From: Boswellia sacra
Lineage: Eukaryota; Streptophyta; Magnoliopsida; Sapindales; Burseraceae
Assembly: GCA_013180625.2 (NCBI GenBank)
Contig: SNVD02013667.1
Location: forward strand, 186,001-250,000
Reading direction: 5' to 3'
Length of the DNA stretch: 64,000 nucleotides
The notes under the pieces were generated by a model. The model was not told the DNA's origin, ran no database searches, and worked only from the letters and a program-made list of their open reading frames with translations. Shown piece after piece: positions 1-12,296 of this stretch. A program made the position numbers and the translations under genes. Numbering within the stretch: position 1 is the stretch's first letter; every line of letters begins with the position of its first letter.

Positions 1-144
1 CGATACACAAATCACCAATAACCAAGCTCCAAACAAACTATTATATTCAATAACTAGCAATCCACAATCAACAGCCCAGAACAGTAGCAAGTGCTTCAAT
101 GAAATAGCCACTAACTACCCAAAACCTTTGGCTCTAATACCAAT
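1..144 (-). mobile_element. Internal edge and primer binding site of a minus-strand LTR retroelement
   Basis: Positions 129-144, read on the minus strand, give a near match to the initiator-Met tRNA primer binding site (ATTGGTATTAGAGCC; usual core TGGTATCAGAGC). This lies directly beside the LTR that begins at 145, so the element body should run leftward out of the window. No coding capacity is visible in the 128 bases before it. Confidence 0.6.
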
Positions 145-696
145 TGTTATGCATAAGCGGAAGCGATAACCAACCGAACAACCCAAAATGCACAACCACA
201 ACTATGCCAGATAATTGAATACAATAGCAACTAAAGAGGCAACCAATCAACTAACAATGCAGAAATAGAAAACACACCGGGATTTAACGAGGTTCGGTAT
301 TAGTACCTACGTCCTCGGGCGCCGCTAAAGAAACTTTCCACTATCTTCAATGAGAATTACAAACTTTTGAGCCACAACACAAATACCACAACTATTGGGC
401 CAAACTGTAATTACCCGAACAGTTGGGTCAAACTGTAATTACCCAAACAATTGGGCAATACTACAAATACCCAAACAAAAGGGAAAAAATAAATATTTCA
501 AACTTTAAGGTCCTTAAACTATGAGGTCTTATGTGCGAGACCTTACAAATATAGGGGGGTGAAGGATATTTCACTTGGAACACTTAATCATTTCCCATAA
601 GGCTTCTTTTATAAGCCTACAACAAACCCATGTTTTTCTCCTTAGTCAATGTGGGATCCTTCCCACTTTATGCATATGAGCCAACATCACTCAACA
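145..696 (-). repeat. LTR (552 bp) of a minus-strand retroelement
   Basis: The segment begins TGTTATGC and ends CTCAACA, so it has TG...CA ends on either strand, and a primer binding site abuts its left side. On the minus strand a TATA-like CTTATAAAAG lies near 603-618. The right boundary rests on the TG/CA rule only, because no second LTR is in view. A block near 517-572 (ctatgaggtcttat...ttacaaatatagggg) is repeated at 703-758 just outside the LTR, so the locus is rearranged. Confidence 0.5.
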
Positions 697-784
697 AAGA
701 ACTATGAGGTCTTATTAGTGAGACCTTACAAATATAGGGGGTGGAATGATATTTCACGTTCTTTAGATTTGCTCTGATACTACT
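697..784 (-). repeat. Retroelement fragment with a second primer-binding-site-like end
   Basis: Contains a diverged copy of part of the neighbouring LTR (703-758). It ends in tgctctgatactact (770-784), whose reverse complement again resembles the initiator-Met tRNA primer binding site, directly beside the TRIM LTR at 785. It may be the remains of a further TRIM unit in tandem. Confidence 0.4.
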
Positions 785-1351
785 TGTTACGGATCATTTT
801 CGCCGCGCACAACAATAATTTTTCAACAAATGGGCCACCATATATGGAGCAAGTATCCAGCCCAAAAGACTAGTCCATTAGGTGAAAGAACTCCTCCCAT
901 ATATAAGCCCCATGACCTTCCCTTAACCAATCAATGTGGGACTCCCAATGAGGATTATCCAAATGGGGACCCCATGGGTACAACAATCCCCCTTCTCAGA
1001 CAAGGCCCTGGCGTGAGGGCGGCGCCATCCTTGTCTGAACCACCAACGATAATCCTCCACAACGACAAGGCCCCGGTGGGCTGAGTCACCATCCTTGTCT
1101 GAACCAAACGAGTCCACACATTGCTGTCTTGGGTTGGCTCTGATACCACTTGTTACGAATCACTTCCGCCGCGCACAACAATAATTTTTCAACAAATGGG
1201 CCACCATATATGGAGCAAGTATCCAGCCCAAAAGACTAGTCCATTAGGTGGAGGAACTTCTCCCATATATAAGCCCCATGACCTTCCCTTAACCAATCAA
1301 TGTGGGACTCCCAATGAGGATTATCCAAATGGGGACCTCATGGGTACAACA
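785..1351 (-). mobile_element. Complete TRIM element (terminal-repeat retrotransposon in miniature)
   Basis: Two direct repeats of exactly 201 bp (785-985 and 1151-1351) have TG...CA ends and flank only about 165 bp. On the minus strand the right repeat is followed by a primer binding site (complement of 1135-1150, AGTGGTATCAGAGCCA). The left repeat is preceded by a polypurine tract (complement of 987-997, GAGAAGGGGGA). It has no coding capacity, as expected of a TRIM mobilised by enzymes supplied elsewhere. The repeats differ by a few substitutions. No clean 5-bp target duplication is visible, because the left side abuts another PBS-like end. A related copy lies at 57185-57565. Confidence 0.85.
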
Positions 1352-2780
1352 CCGTCAACATCGACAACTGTAACTGTGGACTCCTATAGATTTTTCACGT
1401 TCCTTTAGTCAGTGTTCTGGTAAGTGAACTCCTGCATGCTACCTCATTATCAACTCCATGTTTTTAAATACTGATTTTCAGTCTTTTTTTAAGTTTGAAA
1501 TGCATGTGGCTTCTAAGAGTTTCATCCTTCATTAGTGGCTTCTAAGAGTTGCCCTTCTTGCATTTGCAATTGCTCCTCTTAGCCTCTTCTCTCAATCTGT
1601 TTGTGCTTTTCAGATCAACTTCCTTGATTTGGTTTTTTGTTTCAAATCTGTTGTTTGAGATCAATATAAAATTTTAAATCTCATAGTACTTAATATTTGA
1701 AAATATCAAAAGGAAAAAAATTGACGAAATTGTGCAAAAACTGTGTAGATTGGTTAGATTGACAGGCTTAGATTGGTTTGAAATCTCCCCGGAAACTCTA
1801 CCCTGCTATGATAGGGAGGTCAAAAAAGGAAAAAATGTAACTCAATGCCTTTTAACCTTTTATTTCCGTCTAGTAGCTCCTTTTGACCTTTCATATTTTT
1901 CTTATTCTTTCTTTCAAGCATAGCTTTAACAACAATAGCTTTTAAAAAAAAACCTGATATGTTAATAAGATAAAGTATATAAGCCAATAACATTATGCAT
2001 TTTTTTTCCTACTCTGCATTCATTTAGCTTCATTTTTTAAAAAATGTTTTTCTATTTGGAGCTTCCCTGCCATACCAATCATGTGCCTAGCTAAGTTCAA
2101 CATATGTATGCGTGTTCACGTTAATAGGCATGTACATGCTCATAAATTTTGCAGAGAAAAAAGAAAAAAGTAAAAAAGAAAAGAATATGAAATTTTAGAA
2201 AGAAGAAAAACTATTGGCTAGCCATGCAAATATGGTGCTACCTATGAAAGTAGGTATTTATGCATAGATTCAAGAAAAACTAGAGGACCACGATTTAAAT
2301 TTACCTGACTTGTGGCAACAGTATATATCTTTTCCTCAAACCTCCCGACAATTTTTGTTTGAGTTCATTTAAAACCTCTTCGCCACAAAAAGGAAGATAC
2401 CTAAACAAGAGGGCGAAGAATGAGGGAGAAGTATGATCCAGAAAAGAAGTCGCCAAAAAAAAAAAAGGATTGAAAATGGTCTTAATTATTGCCAATTTAA
2501 CATTACATGGCTAATTATTATTGGCTTATCTCACCGCATCAGCTTCATTAGTTTTTTTTTTTTTTTTTGTCAATTGATGATGGTTAATGGGTCAATAGGG
2601 GCACCTGCATGGGAAATTTGTCAAAAACTTATATCAAGCTTTTCAACGCCTCTTGACTAAGCAATAAAAAAAACTTGAAACCTTTACAAATTAATTAAAA
2701 TAACCATGAAATATGGTTATTTCTTATATTTTTATTTTTTGTTTTTGTTATTTATATTAAGTATACTTTTTATTGTTTAG
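1352..2780. other. Intergenic, A/T-rich; no gene seen
   Basis: Homopolymer-rich non-coding DNA. The short open frames here have no recognisable protein similarity. The last 200 bases could be degenerate intron DNA upstream of the P450 exon, since a polypyrimidine-rich acceptor (tttattgtttag) ends at 2780. Confidence 0.5.
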
Positions 2781-3206
2781 GTCTCAATGATACTTTATAA
2801 GGTACTCAGGCTATACCCACCAGCACTTCTTATTGACCGAGTTGTTCCCAAAGATACAAAACTCGGAAACTTGTCATTGCCTGCTGGAGTAGAGGTTACA
2901 TTGCCAATTATCTTGGTTCACAATGATCAGGAACTTTGGGGTGATGATGTAAAAGAGTTTAAACCTGAGAGATTTTCGGAAGGAGTATCAAAGGCCACGA
3001 AGGGTCAAGTTTCATTCTTTCCTTTTGCATGGGTTCCTAGGATATGCATCGGCCAAAACTTCTCTCTTGTGGAGGCAAAAATGGCTTTGACAGTAACGCC
3101 ACAAAACTTCAAGTTTGAGTTATCTCCAAACTATGTTCATGCTCCTCATGTAGTTATTACTGTTCATCCAGGACATGGTGTGCACTTGATTTTAAAGAAA
3201 CCATAG
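2781..3206 (+). pseudogene. Cytochrome P450 (CYP72A-like) terminal exon, pseudogene
   Basis: The frame starts right after an acceptor-like tag at 2780 and encodes the end of a P450: K-helix, PERF region (KPERFSEG), haem loop and C-terminus with a stop at 3206. The order and wording resemble CYP72-clan enzymes, which are ER monooxygenases. Two hallmark sites are damaged. The K-helix ExxR reads KVLR (Glu to Lys), and the haem loop reads [10 protein letters not shown] where FGWGPRxCxG is expected, although the cysteine remains. No upstream exons (I-helix, N-terminal membrane anchor) are visible in the preceding 1.4 kb. I read it as a dead fragment. Confidence 0.8.
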
Positions 3207-4982
3207 TGTGAAAATTACAGTTAAGTGTTCTCAAATAAGATTGATAATAGGTACTTTTTGGAACATGAGCATATATGTAATGAAAGTTTACAATTTACAT
3301 AGCGAGTGTATATGTAATCATTGTTGAATGTACTTGTTGAAATTTCGATTGGGATATATTAAATAGTGCCTAGTTGATATATTTCCTTCCCAGCCATATA
3401 TTACGATTCTACAATTTTAGAAGAGGAGTCTTGTCATGGATTGCAAATGATTCTTCCAAGATCACAATATGTTTATACTTTAATTTTTTCTAAAAAGGAA
3501 AAATTCAAACACCAAGGGTTGATTGTTTTTCTATATGAAGTTTGAATTTTACTTAATTTTATATTTCAGACTTTTTATGGTGATTGTTTTTGTGGCTGAA
3601 CTTTTTTTATAAAAAACATTTAAATAGAAAAAACAATATTTTCTAGCATTTATCTTAATGGAAAAAGATCTGAATAAATTGTTAATTTTTTACGTTCTAA
3701 AATACCTTTGATAATTTTAATTAATTCATATTTTGTAAACTCTTTACGTTATTTTGAACGCCAAAGCAATTCTTTGAACTCTTGATAAACTTATTATAAC
3801 ACATATCCACTACAACTTGAAAGTTCAATCTTGAAAGCTTTCAATAATCTTAGTCATCTCATCTCTGTGTAATCGTTGATTAGGTAAGTTGATTATCCTT
3901 ATTTAATTTTTTTGTAGGTTCTTTTATTGATTTGAAAATTGAAATTGATTGTAATTATCAATTCACATGTTTAGTTTTAGTTAACAAAGTTATAGCTGGC
4001 TATGTATTTCTTGTTTATTGTCAAAAAGTTAAAAATCAATTGACATATTCATGTTGATATTACGTTTATGTTATACAAATCTATTACAGTGAACTTGTTC
4101 AATTATGTGATTCTACATAAATAAGAAACCAGCTTCCTTGACCTTCTGGCGGGCGTCAGTCCCCATACATGGTCTTACGATTTAAAAATATCCTAAATTA
4201 AGAAAAGCAATTAAAATTTATGGGTTATTTAATTTTTTGAACTCATGTTGGTATAGATAAAATGATGGTTATAGTTCTTTGATCCATTGGGTGTGTTTGG
4301 ATATTTTTTTATAACTTTTTCTGGAAAGTGTGCTTTCAAATTGTTGATTTGTGAAAGGTGTTACAGGATTTGATTGTTGCTTTTGCTTTTCTCCTCTCTA
4401 TATTCTTGTCACAGCAAGTAGTAAAAGCATGCTCAGGACTTAGATTGATCCATAGAGTAACTAGCTTATCATCATTCACGAACATGCATGATCCTTCAGA
4501 AATCATCAGCATGGGTTATTTATGTATTATTTTTTGTTTTTCTTCTAGTCGGACTCTCAAATACTTCTTTAGATGTTAACAGAAAGTGTTTGGTTACTCG
4601 TGAGATATGTTAATTAACAATTTAATTTTTTTTACAATATAATATTCTAATTTAAATTTGTTATATTGATTATTTATAAATGTTTATATAATATATACAA
4701 TGAACAATATATATAATACTAAATAAGGATATATACGTGAGATTAATAGCTTTCAGATGTTTTTAGTTATTAAAAATAAATAACTTAAGACTTGCTATCA
4801 GATCTTAAAAGATAAAAAAAAAAAAACAAACATATCATTTAAATATTTGTATTCAAACTTATTCAGATTTCAGTAAAATTAAGACCCATTCAAATTTCAG
4901 ACAAAAAAAAAAAAAATCATCCGTAGGTATGATCAACCTCGCGCATCTTATATGCTATTCTGTAATCAAATCAATCAATAAA
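3207..4982. other. Intergenic, A/T-rich; no gene seen
   Basis: Non-coding DNA with poly-A/T runs and scattered AT-rich simple sequence (for example 4680-4760). The frame at 4358-4579 has no recognisable domain. Confidence 0.5.
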
Positions 4983-4987
4983 CTCTG

Positions 4988-5227
4988 TGTTAGTTAAAAG
5001 AATAAGAGTTAGTTAAGTTAGTTAAATAACTGACTGCTTAGTCAGCATTGAATGAATGTACATATGCGTGTGCCAGCTGAGCTTGGGAGGATAACAGAAT
5101 TCTGTTATTCTGCTTACTTGCTGCATCACGTGTATATATATGTGTAATGTACTGGAACTAAATATTCATTAATTGAATGAAACAGAACATTTTGATCATT
5201 TTCTCTCCTTCTCTGCTTATTTTAACT
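4988..5227 (+). repeat. Copia 5' LTR (240 bp)
   Basis: Begins TGTTAGTTAAAAG and ends TTATTTTAACT. It is near identical to 9807-10042. The primer binding site follows with no spacer. Confidence 0.93.
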
Positions 5228-5253
5228 TGGTATCAGAGCTGTCCAGAAGTTTC

Positions 5254-8200
5254 ATGGCAAATCATCAAGGTTATTTTCCTGGAAACCAAAATTTTCCTGG
5301 AAACACTTTTCCTGGAAACTCAACATTTACAGATCAAGTAAACAATAATTCAAACACAATTCCTACAAATTTAAGTTCAGATTTCTCTAATTCCAATCTA
5401 CTGCTTCCAACAATGTTACCATCAACCTTGCCAGCCACAGCAATCAAACTTCAACGAGGCAACTATGGATTCTGGAGTCTTCAAATTCTTTCTACTTTGA
5501 GAGCCTTTGATCTGGAAGGATTTGTTGAAGGAACTAGAATTTGTCCTCCTTCAATGATCTCGGTTCAAGATCCAGCAGGTACAGATCCATCAAGCTCCAC
5601 AATCACTCAAATCAATCCAGATTACCTAAACTGGAAAAGAATTGATCAATTCATCCTCAGCTGGTTACTGTCTTCTATTTCCGAATCCATGTTTGGCTAT
5701 GTGGTAAGATGCATTACTTCCATGGATGCCTGGAATACTCTCAAGTGTTTGCATCAAACAGAATCAAAGGCTCGTGCTATGCACATTAAGCATCAGTTAC
5801 AAACAACAAAGAAAGGTTCACTTTTAATTTCTGAGTATTTTCTAAAGATGAGAACATTTGCTGATACATTGCATGCCATTGGAACTTCTGTATCCGATTC
5901 TGACCTGTTACTGCACATTCTTGATGGTCTTGGACCTGAATATGATGCTATAATAGTTAATATCATATCCAAAACTGATTCTGTTTCACTGGAAGAAGCA
6001 CAATACCAGTTACAAAGCTATGAATTGCGTTTGGAACAACACAATACTGCTCAGGTTGTTCATATAGGTCCTAGTGCTAATGTTGCAAATAAAATGTATC
6101 AGAATCAGTCTCAAGGATTGAATGTCCCTGGCTATGGTTATGGTAGATTCTCCTCCACTCAAAATAATAGAGGGAGAGGAAGAAATAGACAGTTTTATAC
6201 AAGAAATGCAAACAATAGCACAGCAAATATTAACAATGTTGCTCAAGGTCAATCAGGACAAAACATTGGTAAACCAATTTGTCAAGTTTGTTCAAAACCT
6301 GGACACACTGCACTTAAATGTTATCGCAGGTTTGATGTGAGTTACCAGGGACCTTCAGCTACACCTCAGCAAGTAAATGGACCTCAGCAAGTCAATGCAT
6401 CAAATCATCATGCTTTCATAGCTTCCCCATCAACAGTTGCTGACAATTCATGGTATATGGACACTGGTGCAACTGATCATATCACTTCCAATCTCAGCAA
6501 CCTCTCAATCAACTCCGAATATGATGGCAAAGAGACTGTACAAGTAGGCAATGGTAACAATCTTTTAATCTCTCATATTGGTTCTAATACAATCTATTGT
6601 CCATATGCAAGAAAGAGCTTATCTCTGAACAGAATTCTTTGTGTTCCTGCTATCACAAAGAACTTGTTGAGCATATCACAGCTAACTAAAGATAATGCTG
6701 TCACTGTTGAGTTCAATTCTGATTCATGTGTTGTCAAGGATCAGGTTTCACAACTTCCTGTGCTCCGGGGAATACTTAGGGATGGATTGTATCAGCTGCA
6801 AAACTTCAATACCAGTCAGTCAACATGTTCTGCATCAGACCTCAATGCTTCTTTCCAATCACAGACACTAGTGTCTTGTACTGTCAATAATTCCAACACT
6901 GGATTCAATAATTCCAACACTGGATCCACTGATTGTGTACTCTGGCATAAGAGGCTAGGCCATCCACATTTTCATGTATTGAACTATATTTCAAGGACAA
7001 CAAAGCTGTTCTCTTGTAATATGAATAATAAACTGATTTGCCATTCCTGCAAATTTGGCAAGCAAAGCCATGATGTGTATCCCACTTCATTTACTGCATC
7101 CAAATCTCCACTTGATTTAGTTTTTACAGATGTATGGGGTCCAGCACCTGTTACTTCAGTTGAAGGTTACAAATATTATCTTCTTTTTGTTGATGATTTT
7201 AGTAGGTATAGCTGGATATTCCCTTTGAAAACCAAGGCTGAAGTTTCCAAACTGTTCCAGCAATTCCTGGCTTTAGTTGAGAGGCAATTTCAAACAAAAC
7301 TGAAATGCCTTCAGTCTGATTGGGGAGGTGAATTTCGGCCATTAGCTTCACTGCTTGCTCAGCTTGGTATACAATTTCGTCACCCCTGTCCACACACACC
7401 AACAAAATGGTTCAGTGGAGAGAAAGCATAGACATGTTGTGGAGACAGGTTTGACCCTTCTAGCTCAAGCCTCCATGCCCTTATCCTATTGGTGGTTTGC
7501 ATTTGTTACTGCTATTTATCTCATCAATAGATTACCTACACCAAAATTACAGTTTTCTTCTCCTTTTCAATCACTGTTTCACTCATCTCCAGATATCAAA
7601 CACCTTAAAACATTTGGCTGTGCCTGTTTTCCAAATTTGAGACCATACAACACTGTCAAGTTCTCCTTCCATACTACTCTTTGTGTCTTTCTTGGCTACA
7701 ATATGACTCACAAAGGATACTTGTGTCTAAGTGATTCTGGCCGAATCTATATAGCTAAAAGTGTCTCCTTTGATGAATCCTTTTTTCCATTTCATGGAGG
7801 AGCATTTCTTAAGAATAACTCCTCCTCTAACACTGCTTCAAGTGCATTGCCCTCTGGTCCTTGGCACTTTCCTTCACTTTCTCTACCTTTATGTACATCA
7901 ATTCATCCTCCAAACACAAATCCTAACCCTGCTACCTCCCCATCTCTACAACCTGCAAACTCTATTTCCTCTCCTACAAACTCTCATGCAATCAATAACT
8001 CTGCAAACTCAGCAAATTCCCATTCTTTTAATTCTCCTGCTTCTCCTTATCTCTCACCAAAATCAACTACTGCAACCTCTCTTACTGTCCCAGCTTTAAA
8101 TACTCACCCCATGATCACTCGTTCTAAACATGGTGTCTACAAACCCAAACTATTTCGTTGTCATTCCCAATTCCCTCATTCAGTCACAGAACCTGATACA

Positions 8201-9724
8201 GTTGCTGATGCCCTCAATGATCCCTCTTGGTTCAAGGCTATGCAAGAAGAATTTAATGCACTGCAAGCCAATCAAACCTGGTCCTTGGTTCCTTTTACAC
8301 CTGACATGCATATAGTTGATAACAGGTGGGTATTTCGAGTTAAATACAACTCAGATGGTAGTGTTCAACGTTACAAAGCCAAATTAGTGGCCAAGGGGTT
8401 TCAACAAACTTCAGGCATTGATTACTTTGAAACCTTCAGCCCAGTCATCAAACCTTCTACAATCAGAGTAGTTTTTTCCCTTGCAGTCACTTTCAAATGG
8501 GATATTCAGCACATTGACATAAACAATGCATTTCTCAATGGAGACTTAAAAGAGACAGTGTACATGTCTCAACCTGCGGGCTTTATTGACTGTCATCATC
8601 CTACCTATGTGTGTAAACTCCACAAGTCTTTATATGGTCTGAAGCAAGCTCCCCGAGCATGGTTTGACAAGCTCAAGGCAGCTTTGCTTCACTAGGGGTT
8701 TCTTATGAGTTCATCTAACAGCAGCCTGTTCATTCACAAGTCTGCAGGAGGTAAAATCATTCTTCTTTTGATCTATGTAGATGACATACTTATCACAGGA
8801 AATGATACCATACAAATTCAGAAAATGATCTCTGACTTGAACAGAACATTTGCACTTAAAGCACTGGGAACTGTTAACTACTTTCTTGGCTTTGAGATTA
8901 AAAGAACAGATAACACCTTGTTCTTATCACAAGCCAAGTATGCTGCAGACCTCTTGAAGAAATGTAATCTGTATGAAGCAAAACCTTGTTCAACTCCCAT
9001 GCTGCCGGGCATCAAACTCACTGCACATGATGACAATGCATTTGATCATCCTACACTTTACAGGAGTGTTATTGGTGCACTTCAGTATTTGTGTTTATCA
9101 AGACCTGACATTTCCTATGCTGTAAATAAGCTCAGCCAGTTTATGCAATAACTAGCTTTATCTCACTGGCAAGCTTGTAAGAGAGTGCTGAGATATGTGA
9201 AAGGAACAATAAGCTATGGACTGACTTTCAAACCAATGAAATCAATGACCTTCTCTGGTTTCAGTGATGCTGACTGGGCCAGCTCTGTAGATGATCGGAA
9301 ATCTACTTCTGGCTGTTGCATTTTCTTTGGAGATAACTTGGTTTATTGGAGTTCCAAGAAGCAGAAAGTAGTGGCTAAATCCTCCACAGAATCTGAGTAT
9401 CGTTCCTTGTCTTCAGCTGCTACAAAACTGATTTGGTTGCAAGGATTACTTCAAGAATTGAGCTTCTCTCTTACTGACATTCCAGTCCTCTGGTGCGACA
9501 ACAAGGGTGCTGAATCATTAGCAGCAAATCCTGTGTTTCATGCTAGAACAAAGCACATTGAAGTTGATGTTCATTTCATTAGAGAAAAGGTTCTTGCCAA
9601 ACAAATTCTGATCAAGCATGTTTCAACTGAATTCCAAATTGCAGATGTTCTGACTAAAGCTCTATCAGGCCCTCGGTTTGATTATCTTAGACAAAAGCTC
9701 ACAGTTCAACCAATTCCTGAATGA
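5254..9724 (+). pseudogene. Copia gag-pol, inactivated by one frameshift and two stops
   Basis: The first ATG after the primer site (5254) opens a gag with N-terminal FPGN repeats, a Copia gag domain, and a CCHC knuckle near residues 343-358 (CQVCSKPGHTALKC). The aspartic protease motif DTGA is near residue 400. GAG-pre-integrase (LWHKRLGHPH) and the integrase core (FTDVWGP, VDDFSR) follow. A 1-nt frameshift near 7400, in a CA-rich run, splits the integrase. The downstream frame holds the rest of integrase, reverse transcriptase (YVDDILI) and RNase H (DADWAS), but has in-frame stops at 8693-8695 and 9149-9151. With near-identical LTRs, these lesions are recent. The polyprotein normally builds the particle and copies and inserts the element. 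The gag type suggests an Ale/Retrofit-like lineage, which I cannot confirm. Confidence 0.92.
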
Positions 9725-9806
9725 AGTCAATTCTGAAGATTATTCTATACAAGCCTGCTAACTTGAGTCATGTTTAAAACTCAACTTAGCTATGCTTGAG
9801 AGGGGG

Positions 9807-10042
9807 TGTTAGTTAAAAGAATAAGAGTTAGTTAAGTTAGTTAAATAACTGACTGCTTAGTCAGCATTGAATGAATGTACATATGCGTGTGCCAGCTGAG
9901 CTTGGGAGGATAACAGAATTATGTTATTCTGCTTACTTGCTGCATCACGTGTATATATATGTGTAATGTACTGGAACTAAATATTCATTGAATGAAACAG
10001 AACATTTTGATCATTTTCTCTCCTTCTCTGCTTATTTTAACT
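9807..10042 (+). repeat. Copia 3' LTR (236 bp)
   Basis: Preceded by the purine tract at 9798-9806 and followed by the ctctg target duplication. It lacks a 4-bp aatt present in the 5' LTR and has one c-to-a difference within the acagaattctgt stretch. Confidence 0.93.
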
Positions 10043-10260
10043 CTCTGCCATACAGTCTTTATGTTGTCAATGAAAGCTACAAACAGCTAACTTTCAAGCC
10101 CGGGAAAAATCAAAGCCACCAAGTAGTTCAACTACCATTCTACCCATGAAATAGGCATGTAACTTTTATTCAATTTGGACCCTAACCATTAGAGACCATA
10201 AATTTGCTATATCCTTACGAAATAAAATATCTTGCGCTTTGTTTTCCTTCAATTTACGCA

Positions 10261-11225
10261 ATGGATTCAAGCAGTAATGAGATATCCGCTGATTTTATTC
10301 CATTATTCAAAGTTTTCAAAGATGGTCGTGCAGAGACATGGGATCCTGGAAGCAAATGTTAAGTATGCTCCTGCAGGCCTGATGCAAAAACTGGGGTCCA
10401 GTCCAAAGATTTTGTGGTCTAGCCAGGGACCAGCGTAAAGGCCCGTATCTTTCTACCAAAAATCGATGGCCCAGGTAAAGGTTTCCCCTTCTGGTTCACT
10501 GTCATGGTGGTGCCTTTTACATTGGATCGCCCTTCGACACAATGTCTCGTAATTTCCTTACAAATATGGTAACCCAGGTCAATGTCTCAGCCATCTCCAT
10601 TGACTATAAGCTAGCCCCCGAGCATCCTCTGTCAATTGCATACAAGGACTCATGGGCTGGGCTTCAGTGGCTTTCCAGTCACTCCAACAGGCTAGGATCC
10701 GAACCATGGTTAAATGAATATGTGGATCTTGGGCGGGTTTTCTTGATGGGTGAAAGTGCCGGTGCCAACATAGCGCACTACGTGGCAATCCAAGCTCGCA
10801 TTAATGGATTACCTGGTTGTGCACCCTTTCTCTATACGTAAAGAACATGATAAAATGATGTAGTACATGTATCCAACAAGTAGCAGACATGATGATGACC
10901 CGATATTAAACTTAATGGTAGATCCGAATTTGAAGACTACGAGGTGTGATCGAGTGCTAGACGTGATGATGATCCGATATTAAACCTAACAATAGATACA
11001 AATTTGAAGACTATGAGGTGTGACAGAATGCTAGTATGTGTAGCAGAGTAAGATTGGCTTAGAAATAGAGGTGAAGCTTACCAGGATAGTTTGGCTAAGA
11101 GTGGGTGGGTGGGAAAGTGGAATTTTATGAGATTATTGGGGAAAATCATTGCTTTTATTTGTTCAATCCCATTTGTGAGAAGGCTGTGTCATTGATGAAG
11201 AAAATGATTAATTTCATAATCATCA
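10261..11225 (+). pseudogene. CXE pseudogene 1 (alpha/beta-hydrolase carboxylesterase)
   Basis: Starts like the intact cluster genes (MDSSSNE...FKVFKDGR). It hits a stop near residue 34, is frameshifted several times, and reads HGGA where the oxyanion motif HGGG is expected. The nucleophile elbow GESAGAN survives near 10747-10767. The C-terminal third contains a 74-bp tandem duplication that also breaks the frame. The last recognisable part is the MKKM-NFI tail near 11215. Intact relatives are about 303 residues, intronless, and predicted to be cytosolic ester hydrolases. DNA downstream to about 12210 is homologous to DNA downstream of pseudogene 2, so the two are segmental duplicates. Confidence 0.9.
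10887..11034 (+). repeat. 74-bp tandem duplication inside CXE pseudogene 1
   Basis: 10887-10960 and 10961-11034 are consecutive diverged copies (starting acatgatgatgacc and acgtgatgatgatcc, both ending gtgctag or atgctag). The unit covers the DDDPxLNPxVDPNLK region of the protein. Since 74 is not a multiple of three, it shifts the frame. Confidence 0.85.
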
Positions 11226-12296
11226 GCACGCTCGGTTGGTCATTCACACTTGTATCCTAATCCTATAATTTGGTGAAGTATAAAGCGTGTATCCTAATCC
11301 TATAATTTGGTAAAACATAATGAATTGAAATTTGGGGCAAAGTCTCTATTTATGCATTCAGCATGGAATGACAAAAGAGAATCCTTTAAACCTGACAATT
11401 ACGTTTACTTTTGGAGAATAAGCAGTTATTGGGAGCTTCTCTTCCTTGACATAAGCCGCGGTGGTCATAAATGATTACCCAAACTTTGATATTATGTAGT
11501 TGTGGCGGTAACTACTGCACACAACATGGCAATTGAGAGTTTAGGATTGATGAGCTGCCTATACCATACTAACGCTATCCGCTTTTGATTATTAAATATA
11601 CGAGTATATGATAAATAATATTTTTTTTCAATAAATTAGAAGTATCATATAAATGTGTTGTGCTTAATTGTTGATTAAGATCGGTAAACAAATATTTTTG
11701 GTCGTCGACTCAAACCTTATAACTTAGTTAATACTCAATGAAGAATTAGCGATGGTAAAAACTAGTGTCCGTCGCTCCATGACATAATCAAAAGTTCTCC
11801 ATTTCTATCCCTACAATTAGAGAAGTGGACATCATATACTAAGAAAGTTCAATTTCCACTTCAAAGCAACTAATTTAAATATTCGTTATATCTTAAATAC
11901 ATTTAAGGGATAATTACCAGCCACTCACTTAAAATATTGGAATGGTTAGGCCAATAACGTTGTCAACGTCTATTAATGATTAGTTTCTTCTTTTGTGGTT
12001 AGAGGAGATGAGATATATAACAATATTTTCAAAAAATGGGGCTGCCAAATTCCTGCGCAAACACACTTTTTTTCTTAAAAAAAAATCGGTTTATTAGTTT
12101 TTATTTATATGGCTAACTCACGGGATTGTGACTACTTTCAATATGCAGCAATATAATGCATCTACCATTCCAAGTAGAAAATTAGATTAAGCAAGACTTC
12201 TAGTTATTTCTTGTCCTCGATTTAAGGCCCCGGTTCTTTGGGTGACCAAAACCAAAATATCCGAAGTCTCTTTCGCACTTGCTCTTACTTTCTCAA
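11226..12296. other. Spacer and presumed promoter of CXE1
   Basis: Non-coding. Blocks at about 11480-11640 and 12130-12210 reappear, diverged, at about 17860-18000 and 18120-18175. This marks a segmental duplication that includes the adjacent pseudogenes. No convincing TATA box was found close to the CXE1 start. Confidence 0.5.

Larger units (their letters stand above)
4988..10042 (+). mobile_element. Full-length Ty1/Copia retrotransposon, recently inserted, coding-defective
   Basis: The 5' LTR is 4988-5227 and the 3' LTR 9807-10042. They differ by one substitution and one 4-bp indel. A 5-bp target duplication, ctctg, flanks the element (4983-4987 and 10043-10047). The primer binding site tggtatcagagc follows the 5' LTR at 5228, and the polypurine tract gagaggggg precedes the 3' LTR (9798-9806). 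The gene order protease, integrase, RT, RNase H is Copia-type. The LTR termini read TG...CT rather than TG...CA. Confidence 0.95.

Noticed and set aside
4358..4579. 73-codon frame in the spacer before the Copia element
   Set aside because: No recognisable domain, AT-rich surroundings, and no promoter or splice context.
12279..12296. Upstream extension of the CXE1 frame, and similar extensions before CXE4 and CXE5
   Set aside because: The extensions contain no ATG. The first ATG of each matches the conserved N-terminus of the other copies.
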